In this document: positions 1-9,304 of the stretch, in pieces
Position numbering within the stretch: position 1 is the stretch's first letter
Layout of the letters: every line of letters starts with the position of its first letter
From: Petrolisthes cinctipes
Taxonomy: Eukaryota; Arthropoda; Malacostraca; Decapoda; Porcellanidae
Direction: 5' to 3'
DNA: 64,000 nucleotides
NCBI GenBank assembly: GCA_033782935.1
Contig: JAWQEG010001554.1
Location: 1 to 64,000, forward strand
The notes under the pieces: generated by a model
What the model was told of the DNA's origin: nothing
What the model saw: only the letters and a program-made list of their open reading frames with translations
Database searches by the model: none
Program-made: the position numbers and the translations under genes

Positions 1-425
1 GGAGAGAGAGAGAGAGAGAGGAGGGGTGTAATGGAGGGAGAGAAGTAGAAGCAGAAGATAAGAGAGAGAGAGAGGGAGGGAGGCAGAGGGAGTGATGGTG
101 AAAGAGAGAGGAAAGGTGATCGAAATAGAAGAGAAATGAGGAGAGAGATATTGGAGGGGAGAGGAAGGAGGGGAGGAAGGGGAGGCAGTTCCAAGAAGGA
201 TATAGATATGAGGGAAGGGGGGTGAAGGAAGGGAGGGAGGGAGGAATGGAGGTAAGTGAAGGAAGGGAGGGAAGGAGGGAGGGAGGGAGGCAATTGAAGG
301 CAGGGATGGGAGGTAAAGGAATAGAGAGAGGAAACTACTAAATGAGGAAGGGAAGGAAGTATAGAAGTAAAGAGGGAGGTGGTGATATAAGGGACAGATA
401 TAGAGGAAATGAAGGAGGTAATGAA

Positions 426-472
<47 letters not shown>

Positions 473-701
473 CGAGGGATGAAATGAGGGAGGGAGGGAG
501 AGAATACCAGGAGGAATGAAGCGAGAGAGAAAGAGAGAGAGGGGAGGGGAGGGGGGAAGGGAAAGACGATCACGAGTTGAGAGAGAGAGGGAGGGAGAGG
601 TGTGTGAATCACCCTTGAGATACAGGGGGGTACCACCACCACCATCACCACCACCAGGAGGGGGTTAGGAGGGGCAGGAAGGCATTGGAGACAGACCGAG
701 T

Positions 702-752
<51 letters not shown>

Positions 753-929
753 CAGTTACCAATAAGAGAGAGAGAGAGAGAGAGGTGATGCCAATGCGTG
801 AAAGTGTGAGTAAGCAGTAAGAAGTGTTTTAGGAGAGAGAGAGAGAGAGAGAGGCAGTTACCAATAAGAGAGAGAGAGAGAGAGGTGATGCCAATGCGTG
901 AAAGTGTGAGTAAGCAGTAAGAAGTGTTT

Positions 930-967
<38 letters not shown>

Positions 968-1003
968 TGCCAATGCGTGAAAGTGTGAGTAAGCAGTAAG
1001 AAG

Positions 1004-1071
<68 letters not shown>
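1..1071. repeat. GA-rich microsatellite and composite minisatellite block
   Basis: About 1 kb of almost pure purine on the plus strand, with uninterrupted (GA)n runs near 429-469, 707-751 and 1011-1071. From about 690 a composite unit repeats: a GA run, a short segment containing GCAGTTACC, another GA run, then a unique block of about 48 bp beginning GTGATGCCAATGCGTGAAAG. The unique block occurs at about 784-831, 882-933 and 963-1010, and the third copy lacks the GCAGTTACC spacer. Reading frames across it are low-complexity Ser-Leu repeats and are not genes. Confidence 0.95.
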
Positions 1072-1075
<4 letters not shown>

Positions 1076-1344
1076 TGATTTTAAACTGCAATCATAATTC
1101 GGTAGATACAAAATTAAAATACTCATCAATAAAAAACGATCATGGACTGAAATGAAGGAAGCAGGTAAGAAACAACACAAAACTCTTATTTATGTAAAAA
1201 TAAACAAGACAGGTGCATGGTTGGTAAGAGAGGCAACTAACCAACCAACCAACCAACCTGCCAAGAGTTTTGTTTACATTTACCCTCATTGGGGCTGTTT
1301 ACAAATTCCTAAAACCTCGGTATGGTGCACTGGGGATCAATAAT

Positions 1345-1440
1345 TAATTCTGTCCTGATCCGAAACACAGCATCCCTCTCCTCTCGAATTATTTCAGTGG
1401 GTCGAGATTCATATTGTGCCTCGGATCAACAGGACAGAAT
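1345..1440. mobile_element. Short foldback element, TTCTGTC family
   Basis: The two ends form an inverted repeat. The left end reads ATTCTGTCCTGATCCGAAAC and the right end is its near reverse complement, giving a hairpin of about 95 bp. A longer relative with the same end motif lies at 8594-8740. It has no coding capacity and looks like a MITE. The superfamily cannot be assigned from this window. Confidence 0.6.
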
Positions 1441-1442
1441 TT

Positions 1443-1609
1443 TTAAGGGACCCTGTGATGTAGTCAGAAAATTGGAGGTAATTGAGTCCTTCAAATACAG
1501 CCACGAAACACACACATGCACCTATTATGGAGAGAGTGAGATTCGTGGCATAGTCAGGAGGAATCAGAAGCCACCAGCAGGTCTTATACTCGATCACAGG
1601 GTCCCTTAA
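1443..1609. mobile_element. Foldback MITE, family B (TTAAGGGACCCTGTGAT ends)
   Basis: Begins TTAAGGGACCCTGTGATG and ends with the complementary ATCACAGGGTCCCTTAA, and the inverted repeat extends inward through a GATTCCTCC-type core. TTAA at both tips could be the target duplication, as in piggyBac-type elements, or part of the terminal repeat. Related copies lie at 3410-3568 and 5972-6130. The element is non-coding; a short ORF through it is a product of the palindrome. Confidence 0.8.
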
Positions 1610-2082
1610 ACGATATACCATACATTTTCCTTCCCTTCATTATAATTATTACATCAAAGGGTAGAATATAAAACACGATAATGGTTATATTGGACCCTAT
1701 AGTACCAAAGACAAAGAGAAAAATAAAATAATAAATAAAGATCAGCTAGACTCTAGAGCATCAAAAGTAATAATTTAGACACGATGATTATTGAAATGGA
1801 ATATAATCTGAATATTGCAAAAAAAAAAAAAAAAAAAAAAAATAATAATAATAATAATAATAAAAATAAAATAAATACACAAACAAATAAATACCTAAAA
1901 ATCTATCCAAGTGTATAATGTATTCTCACAGATTTTATATATACGCTAACACACATGCAGAAAAAATGAACAGACAGATAGAACCACAGAGCTATAGAAC
2001 CTCTTGCAATACCTAGACTACTCCGCCTGCAAAACACGATACGCTCAAAGGCATACAGCATTACCAGAGATAAAAAAGAAAA

Positions 2083-2720
2083 ATGTCACTGTGGGATACC
2101 AAAGACATTCACAACACAAGAGAAAGGTCGTCATGTATAATTATAGCTTGTAATATATTGCTGCTTGGTGTAATAAATGTTGTACGACCATGGCAGTCAA
2201 GTGTTGTTATTTATCTATTTATCGGTCCCTTCATCCCTCCCTCAGTCTTTCCAGTACCTATACCTACCTGCTATCAAAGGTCTGGATCTCTCCCTAAATT
2301 CTTCCAGGCTCTCTCTCTCTCTCTCTCTAGATATCTCTCTCCATCTCTCTGTCTCCACTCCCTATTTCATCTTTTCTCCAACCGTCCAATACTCCATCCC
2401 TTACTCCTCTCTCTCTCTCTTCATTATAATATTATCTTTATCTTGCATTTCTCCCGTCTCTCCTCCTCTCTATCTTGCTATATTTATCTTTCCTTTATCG
2501 TTCCACCAATCACATACCTTCCCTCGTCCCCATTCACTATTATTATCTCATCCGCCATCCTAATTCCATCATCATCATCATCACACCCCTCGCTCCCTCC
2601 TCCCCTTGCATCTATCATCATCTCACCAGCTAGTGTTTCCTTTCCTCCTACACTACAATACCCGGTACACTGACTGACCCATGCAGCTGCGACCATTAGG
2701 CTAGACCATTATCCTCTTAC
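2083..2720. repeat. Pyrimidine-rich low-complexity region
   Basis: Roughly 600 bp dominated by CTCT, TCC and ATC runs on the plus strand. It opens long frames composed almost only of Ser, Leu, Pro and Ile. No domain, splice-compatible partner exon or codon structure supports a gene. Confidence 0.8.
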
Positions 2721-2734
2721 AGTTCACAACCTCA

Positions 2735-3250
2735 AGCACCTCCACCTCCACCATTCACTGTCTCTCACTACTGCCACCATCACTCACTGTCACCACCACA
2801 AACACCACTATACCACCCACCACCTGCAGCTCAATATCCCCGCCTACAACACTTGCTCATAAAACAACCAACCCGGTTTTTTTTCTTTTTCTTTTTAGCG
2901 CTTACTTTCCCATTCCGTCCTTCACAATCAAGCACCACCATCACCATTCACTGTCTCTCACTACTTCCACCATCACTCACCACTACCACCACCACCTGCT
3001 TAATATCCCCCCACCACCACCGATGCCTCATAACACACAACCAACCAGTTTCTGTTTTCGTTTACCTTCCCATCCCATCCTTCACAACCATACAAGAGCT
3101 ACATCAAAATCACCACCACCTCCTTGCTCAATTTCCCCCACTACCACCGCTCCCTCATAAAACACAACCAACCCGTTCCTTTTTGCGTTTACTTTCCCAT
3201 CCCATCCCCACTCCATCCTCACACTGTTACACTCACCACCACCATACACT
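2735..3250. repeat. Tandem repeat of about 160-190 bp, three copies
   Basis: Three degenerate copies of one unit follow each other. Each holds ACC/CCA-rich sequence, a CTCAATATCCCC-like segment, a CTCATAAAACACAACCAACC-like segment and a TTTACTTTCCCATCCC-like segment. Approximate copy starts are 2735, 2930 and 3095. The unit has no coding signature. Confidence 0.75.
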
Positions 3251-3253
3251 CAC

Positions 3254-3412
3254 TAAAGGGGTAGTATAGTGTTGGTAAATCTGGAGCTACCGATTCCTCC
3301 AAACTATTTCAAGCAACAGATCACTATAATTATTTATTTTGTTTCCTATCATAATTTGGAGGAATCAAGGCGCTCCAATGTACCCAAAAGTGTAGGCTAC
3401 TACCCCCTTAAA
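3254..3412. mobile_element. Foldback MITE, family A
   Basis: Terminal inverted repeat from TAAAGGGGTAGTATAG to CTACTACCCCCTTAA, with the shared inner core GATTCCTCCAAACTAT on the left and its complement on the right. It abuts a family B copy and shares the junction bases around 3408-3412. Confidence 0.75.
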
Positions 3413-3568
3413 AGGACCCTGTGATCGTGTCTGGGAATGATAGGCTCCTGATTATTCCTGACTGTGCCAAGAAACAAGCTCCTTCCATATATATATAGGT
3501 GGTGTTTCGTGGCAATATTTAAGGGACTCATTTACCTCCAATTTTTTTTTACATCACAGGGTCCCTTA
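3410..3568. mobile_element. Foldback MITE, family B
   Basis: The ends AAGGACCCTGTGATC and TCACAGGGTCCCTTA are inverted. The interior carries the CTCCTGATTATTCCTGACTG and GTGTTTCGTGGCAATATT segments also seen in the copy at 5972-6130. It joins the family A copy on its left directly. Confidence 0.75.
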
Positions 3569-4197
3569 GGAGAATAACTATGAACAAACTTTGAATACAA
3601 CGAGGTAGAGGGAGCCCAGCAGGATGTCAGTGAAAGTGAAATAAATACAAGCATGGGTGATAGAGGTGAGTAAACACTTTCTAAAAACTATTCTTCCGGT
3701 CTATATATTGATCACTATTTATGCTATATTCTTCGTTTTAATTACTTCCGTTTACATTCATGCATAACCTACATTTAGTTACATCCTTTTTAATCCACTC
3801 AGTTACTTGTTTATACCAACCAAAAATATATTAACAATAGATTACTGTATATGGGTTTTACTTAATGTTTACCATCCAAACTAATTTCCTGTGGGTTAGT
3901 ATATTATAAAAAGTGTAGGGATGGTATTAATATTATTAGGCTATTATATGTAGCGGTATGTAGCCTAATGCAGTTGGCAAAATGTCCTGCCAGTCTAATG
4001 TAAACAAACCCAATTCACCGCTAGTGTAGACTTGGCCAAATGTTGACTATCTGACTATGCTATACTGTATATATGGTGATTCCCGGTAACTACTATAGTG
4101 TATTTCCTATATAGGAGTGTACGTAGGTGTTAGAGAGGAAGGGCGGGGTGGCTGATGGGAAGGGAGGAGACCCGTTGACGTGGGTGAGCAGCACTAG

Positions 4198-4410
4198 GCT
4201 TACTCTATGTTACGTTATGTTGTTGTTGTTATGTTTCATGTGGTTGGAAGAGGGTTGTGGTTTACGCTTGTCAGTTCTAATGGTGTTTTAAAAATAAGGA
4301 CTTACTGTATGTTATGTTACGTTGTTGTTGTTGTTGTTGTTGTGTTTCACGTGGACGGAAGAGGGTTGTGGTTTACGCTTGTCAGTTCTAATGGTGTTTA
4401 AAAAATAAGG
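4198..4410. repeat. Two-copy tandem duplication of about 104 bp
   Basis: The segment containing GAAGAGGGTTGTGGTTTACG and CTTGTCAGTTCTAATGGTG occurs twice in direct succession, at about 4198-4301 and 4302-4410. The main differences are in the length of an internal (GTT)n run and a few substitutions. It is a recent local duplication in non-coding DNA. Confidence 0.85.
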
Positions 4411-4752
4411 AGTTTTCAGTCGTGGGACTCCATTAGGTTTCTATATACAATACATTAATGTAACTAGAAAAACCTTCTTACCTATCTATGCATAAGAAAA
4501 TAAAAAAGAGTAAGAAATGTGCCCTTAACGGATAGGAAAAGTTATTTTAATGGTAAAGAGAGCAGTGATTAAATAGAGGGTACATAGTATATACTGTACA
4601 TTAAAAGCTTCTGATCTTTCTTTTCTGACAAGGATCTTCAGGCACTTTTAGGCAGTCAAGTATAATGATTTTCCACCTAACTTTTGATATTATTAATGTA
4701 CCAAATCTAAATAACACAACCACTAACCGAGACTACTATAGAAAGATTATAA

Positions 4753-4756
<4 letters not shown>

Positions 4757-4796
<40 letters not shown>

Positions 4797-4811
4797 TGTG
4801 TGTGTGTGTGG
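4757..4811. repeat. (GA)n(GT)n microsatellite
   Basis: A compound dinucleotide repeat in which a GA run switches directly to a GT run. Confidence 0.95.
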
Positions 4812-4861
4812 TGACATGCAGGTGGAGTGACTGGCATGTGTCTGGTTGAAGGTTCAATCAA

Positions 4862-5035
4862 TTAAGGGGACAGTCTATATGCTTTTAGTACATTGGGGCG
4901 ACTTGATTCCTCCAAAGTACGCCAGGAAACAGGACCAGATCAACAATTATAATGGTGACCTGTTGTTTGGAATAGTATGGAGAAATCAGTTGCTCCAGAT
5001 ATACCAACAACACTGTAGCCTACCTCCCCCCTTAA
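4862..5035. mobile_element. Foldback MITE, family A (diverged)
   Basis: Flanked by TTAA at both tips, with TTAAGGGGACAGTCT on the left and CCCCCCTTAA on the right. The interior contains GATTCCTCCAAAGTACGCCA and its degenerate complement. It is the most diverged family A copy and lies just upstream of another. Confidence 0.65.
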
Positions 5036-5098
5036 TTAAAATAAGGAGTACTAGTGCAGACAGACACACTTCAGTTACACGACGACATTTGTTGGAGA

Positions 5099-5274
5099 TT
5101 AAGGGGAGATTCTAGCTCTTGTTTGGTGAATTGGAAGGTCTCTGATTCCTCCAAACTATGCCACGAAACAACAGATCCCCCATTAATTAACATAGAGGTG
5201 ATTTGTTTCCTTGGATATATAGTTTGGAGGAATCAGTAGCCCCCCAATTTACCACTAAGAGAATCTCCCCTTAA
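5099..5274. mobile_element. Foldback MITE, family A (best preserved copy)
   Basis: An almost full-length palindrome of about 176 bp. The left arm reads TTAAGGGGAGATTCT and then CTGATTCCTCCAAACTATGC. The right arm is the reverse complement, ending AGAATCTCCCCTTAA. Each arm is about 70 bp with a short AT-rich loop. Transcribed in either direction, it would fold into a long hairpin. Confidence 0.85.
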
Positions 5275-5971
5275 ATTCTAACACGCCGACCATGCACTGA
5301 TTCTGAAAAGCTCAATTGCACCATCCATATTGAACTTGATGACTAGTGTGCTTCAGTAATGAATGGTTACTGTTTTATTACTTTCTGGGAATCTGGATGG
5401 AGGGTTGTGTAAATGCAGTAGTAAAATATGGGACTGTAAATACATCTGCCTGTCACCACTCTTGATAATGGCCCGTCCTACCTTTGTTGTTGTCTTTATA
5501 GTACAACTCGTTAACAGGACGTATATTGTAGAGTATGTGATAAATATATGTTTCTGGGTTACATGAATAAGCACGTTTGAATTCCACACAAAATAATCAT
5601 AGTTCTTGACGTGACTATTAGAGAGGCATTACCTACCTACCTACCAAAGGAACTGATGCATAACTTACTTACTTCACACTCCATCGTCACTTTCCATCAC
5701 TTGCCCCTTATCTTACATTTATCTAAATTACATTAATGTTTGCGCCTCAGTATGCACGAACGAGGCTTCTTCATGCTCTTGAACTGTCAGCCTTGGCCAG
5801 CTTGGCTTGTGGGGGTCTATATATACACGCCAGCAAATCTTTTACAGCCACGAGCAAAGGGGTGAGAGTTTAATTCAAGAACCATGCACCTACAACAACT
5901 AAATGAAAATGTGTAAACTGTCGTCACTACATACCTACAACGTCTACAAAGGCATAGTACTGGTGAATATA

Positions 5972-6130
5972 TTAAGGATCCCGTCTGTGATCGTGTATGG
6001 GAATTGGAGGCTTCTGATTCCTCCTGACTATGCCACGAAACACGCTCCTTCCCAATATAGGTGGTGTTTCGTGGTAATATTTGAAAAACTCATTTACTTC
6101 CAATTTTCTGACTATATCACAGAGTCACAC
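5972..6130. mobile_element. Foldback MITE, family B
   Basis: Starts TTAAGGATCCCGTCTGTGAT and carries the core CTGATTCCTCCTGACTATGC, then AAACACGCTCCTTCCCAATA and GTGTTTCGTGGTAATATTTG. The right end is degraded to ATCACAGAGTCACAC. Confidence 0.7.
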
Positions 6131-6284
6131 TAACTACTTATATGGAACCCCCAGCGGAAAAACTCTCAAGACAGACCGGTTTCCTTGCTAAATATGTCAG
6201 GAATGTGAATGTCAAGACCGCCGTGGTGTGGTGGTGGTGGTTTTGTTGGTGGTGGGAATAATTATGTTTGTATATTATCATGTA

Positions 6285-6437
6285 AGTCACGAGCACTGAT
6301 ACTAATTCAGGTGTGCTCCGAATACCTAGAGATAGTAAATAAATGCACAATAAGATCTCCATTGGAATTAAATCGTTGGTGAATTGGACTTTTCAAAGCT
6401 TCAACCAAATCTGTATACTTATTAGTGCTCGTGACTG
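6285..6437. mobile_element. Mariner-like MITE with TA flanks
   Basis: The left end is TA followed by AGTCACGAGCACTGATA. The right end is AGTGCTCGTGACTG followed by TA, giving a short inverted repeat inside TA dinucleotides as in Tc1/mariner derivatives. The AGTCACGAGCA end is shared with the larger element at 15147-15411. Confidence 0.55.
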
Positions 6438-6547
6438 TACTATGGAGATGAAAGTTCGTTCCCTCAGCCACCCACACTATAACTGAAGCACTTGTGGTGT
6501 TCGAACGACTAAACAACAGAAATTTAAAGGAGAACTGTGCTTTCATC

Positions 6548-6716
6548 TAAGGTGAGATTCTCTTGTTGGTGAATTGGAAGGTCTCAATCTGATTCCTTCC
6601 AACTATGCCATGAAACAAATCATCTATTAAAAACATTCAGGTGACTTGTTTCCTGGTATCGTTAGGAGGAATGAGTAGCCTTCCAATTTACCAACAATTA
6701 GATAAATTCCCCTTAA
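6548..6716. mobile_element. Foldback MITE, family A
   Basis: The ends TAAGGTGAGATTCTC and AAATTCCCCTTAA are inverted. The core GATTCCTTCCAACTATGCCA and its complement AGGAGGAATGAGTAGCC are recognisable but mutated. Confidence 0.75.
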
Positions 6717-7433
6717 ATTGGTGTTCGAATCACAGTCAATAACTTCACTGAGTATAAAGGCGAGTAAACAACAACAAACACATACTGTACCAACATTACC
6801 AAAGTCTCCGTATATTATTTGTACATTACCAGCAGCAGATTGCATGCACACGAAACACACAATTAAGAGACAGAAGCTGTTACTGTCACACAAACCTTAT
6901 ATAAGTTCACGTAACTTTAGTACACCTTAGTAACAAAGATTATTCCAAAGTTCAAGCGCCTTTGCCAAGACAATAATGACAACAAAGTGTAGCCGTTTGT
7001 CAATTAAGACATACTTATATCTCACATTTAATGAACCAAATTATTTACCTTTTGTGTTCGTTTGGCACGAAACTGGTATGTACAGTAAATGACATGGATA
7101 TAATTAAATAAAAATATACCATTTCGTAGTCCTTACAGACGTTGAATGTATGGTTTACAGACAATAGGCTATAAACGATATCGAAAATTTATAAAGCATT
7201 TGTGTGGCAGGCTAGCTTCGAACACCAGGGGATGGATATATAGTCAGCATACTCTTCCAACAAATAAAAATGAAAAGATCTAACTAAATCCTTGCACGTG
7301 GGAACACAATGAATGACATATCCCTTTACGCAAACAACATGTGTTACAATATTGGGAGGGAAGAATCACACTGACCAGGTTTTCTTCTGTTACAACATAA
7401 TATATTGTGTGTGTCAATCGATCAATCACTCAC

Positions 7434-7575
7434 CATCTTTCTCTCCGAAGACGGGAGGTACTGGCTTGGGTCTGTCCATGGGCTCCACGCTGGGGGGAAG
7501 GTTGGGTTTCTTCTTAGCAGTGACCCAGTCGAAGCATGTGGAACTCTTACAGCACGCACAATTTAAATTTCCCAT
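7434..7575 (-). CDS. First coding exon of an unidentified, probably lipid-anchored protein
   Basis: The ATG at 7575 opens a 47-codon frame that ends at a good donor (GTGAGT) at 7433-7428, leaving phase 1. The peptide starts MGNLNCACCKSS. Gly2 with Asn3 and a following Ser/Cys-rich stretch fits an N-myristoylation signal, and the neighbouring cysteines could be palmitoylated. The rest is Lys/Pro-rich and contains PKPVPP. I do not recognise the family; the short N-terminal region of a Src-type kinase or a small membrane adaptor would look similar. No convincing second exon appears between 1 and 7433, so the gene would have to continue off the left edge through a long, repeat-filled intron. The strong donor and acylation-type start are the only support. 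Confidence 0.45.
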
Positions 7576-8593
7576 GGTTGCGGTTTTGTAAAATGTCGCC
7601 ACTCGTTCAAGGTTTACGTGAAGTTTTTATGCTAAGACACTTTATCTATGAAACCTTCTGTATGTATTGTTTATATACTCGATAAAAATGTGTCACTCTG
7701 CTTACTTTAAGATTAATATTTAATAATATTGTCTAGCAGGTGCACCAAGCGTTATTACCCAAGTTAGGTAAATGCTCCTCGTTAACTTTACAATGTTCAG
7801 ATAATATGGATGTATGTCTTCTCACGCTGCGATAATTTGTCGCTCTGGTGCCTAACTGGTCATCCCACCACGGGCAGTCGACCTTCCACACTGAGTGAAG
7901 AGGAAAGGAGGGACAGCGGGCACCTCTACTAGTCACTGGCTGGCTCTGTGTGGGTTGCCAACTTGTCTAAGAGCGAGGGTATGCAGTCCAGCCAGCCAGC
8001 CAGCAGACCAAGGCACTCATTTCACTCAGACGACCAAGCAGCCCAGCCACTCACACCCACTTAAGGACCCCATTACCTTGCGGATGCCAATATTCATCTC
8101 TATTTCCCCTTTGTGTTCCGTAAATTCTTTATGCACGTCTCAACAAAAATTATCTGCAGTGTAAAATTCTGTACTATATTTTTATCCGGCTGTCTTTGGC
8201 ATCTGGTTTCTGACCTTGTAAATGGAAAAAAATAATAATAGGACAGGCCATCTGGAGGTAGGTGTACGAGGGGAGGGACCACAGGCCAAGGTGGAGGTTT
8301 AGTTGTATGAATGGGATGGGTTTTTTTTGCGTGTAGGCTAGTGGTGGTGAGTGACCGATATTTCATGTGCACTCATACGATAGAACCATAATTAACGTAT
8401 AAACACCGGCGAATGATTACCCAAAGTGGACGTATGGCTGTACACAAATTAACAAACATCAGCAAATACAAGATCGATGTCCAGACTGACAAATAAATAA
8501 TGGATAAAGAACCGCAAATGGTATACGTAGCTGTTCCACACGTTCTCTGTTCCTCCCCAGCAATGTGTGTGATACAATACAGTATAATGGAGT

Positions 8594-8740
8594 CGATAGT
8601 TCTGTCCTACTAAATCCGAAACACAATATGAATCACTACCAACAGAGGGTCAAACAACGGTGTTACTTGGGGGGGGGGGGAGTAGCGAGGTTGGTATTCA
8701 TTCATGCAATGTTTCGGATCACGACAGAAATTAATGGAAG
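8594..8740. mobile_element. Foldback element, TTCTGTC family
   Basis: The left end has TTCTGTCCTACTAAATCCG and AACACAATATGAATCACTAC. The right end is the reverse complement of closely related sequence, ending ATCACGACAGAAATTA. A 12-base G run lies in the loop. It is related to the shorter hairpin at 1345-1440. Confidence 0.6.
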
Positions 8741-9031
8741 AGGAATAAAAAGAGACCGCCCTAGCTAATCCTGGAAGACCCTGGGGCTGTTGGACGAGGG
8801 AAAGGGTGATAAAGAGAATTACGACAGAAATAATGACCCTCAATTGCCAGAAAATAGTCAAAATTAAGGTAGAGGCTTTTTCAATAGCTCACAATGGCCT
8901 AATTTACAAATTATGGCAATTCTTTACGAGAGCTCCGACTGCTGGCATGTTCATTTTTTTTCTGCAGGTCTAAAATGAGTCTATGACATTACATATTAAA
9001 AATTAGTACATTTAAAGAACATAAAAAAAAA

Positions 9032-9304
9032 GGTATTTATTGAAAGAATTGCCGTTTTGTAGCAGCAGTGTTGCCAGATCCGGCTAGGTCCCAGTATTTT
9101 GCCCCGGTCATTTCCTGTACTTTACCACGGTTAGGTCCCGGTAGTCTGCTGTGGTCAAGGTTAGGTTAGGTAAGGTTAGGCTAATTTCAAAATGCCCCAT
9201 TTGAAAATGCCATAGAAGAAAATAGTCTTAGAATGGTCTAAATAAGTGGGTAAATGAAGGTAGAAAAACCGTACGCGATAACGGTAATTCTTTCAATATT
9301 TACC
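9032..9304 (+). mobile_element. TIR element D, intact copy
   Basis: Bounded by GGTATTTATTGAAAGAATTG and its inverted partner ATTCTTTCAATATTTACC. A-runs on both sides fit a 5-bp AAAAA target duplication. The interior contains GTTGCCAGATCCGGCTAGG and TTAGGTCCCGGTAG and short TTAGG-like runs. The same interior recurs in inverted orientation at 46865-47435 and in part at 34746-34866 and 62864-62945, so this is a dispersed family. It has no coding capacity. Confidence 0.8.

Noticed and set aside
2083..2673. 196-codon plus-strand reading frame
   Set aside because: Composition is Ser/Leu/Pro from CT-rich repeats, with no domain or splice partner.
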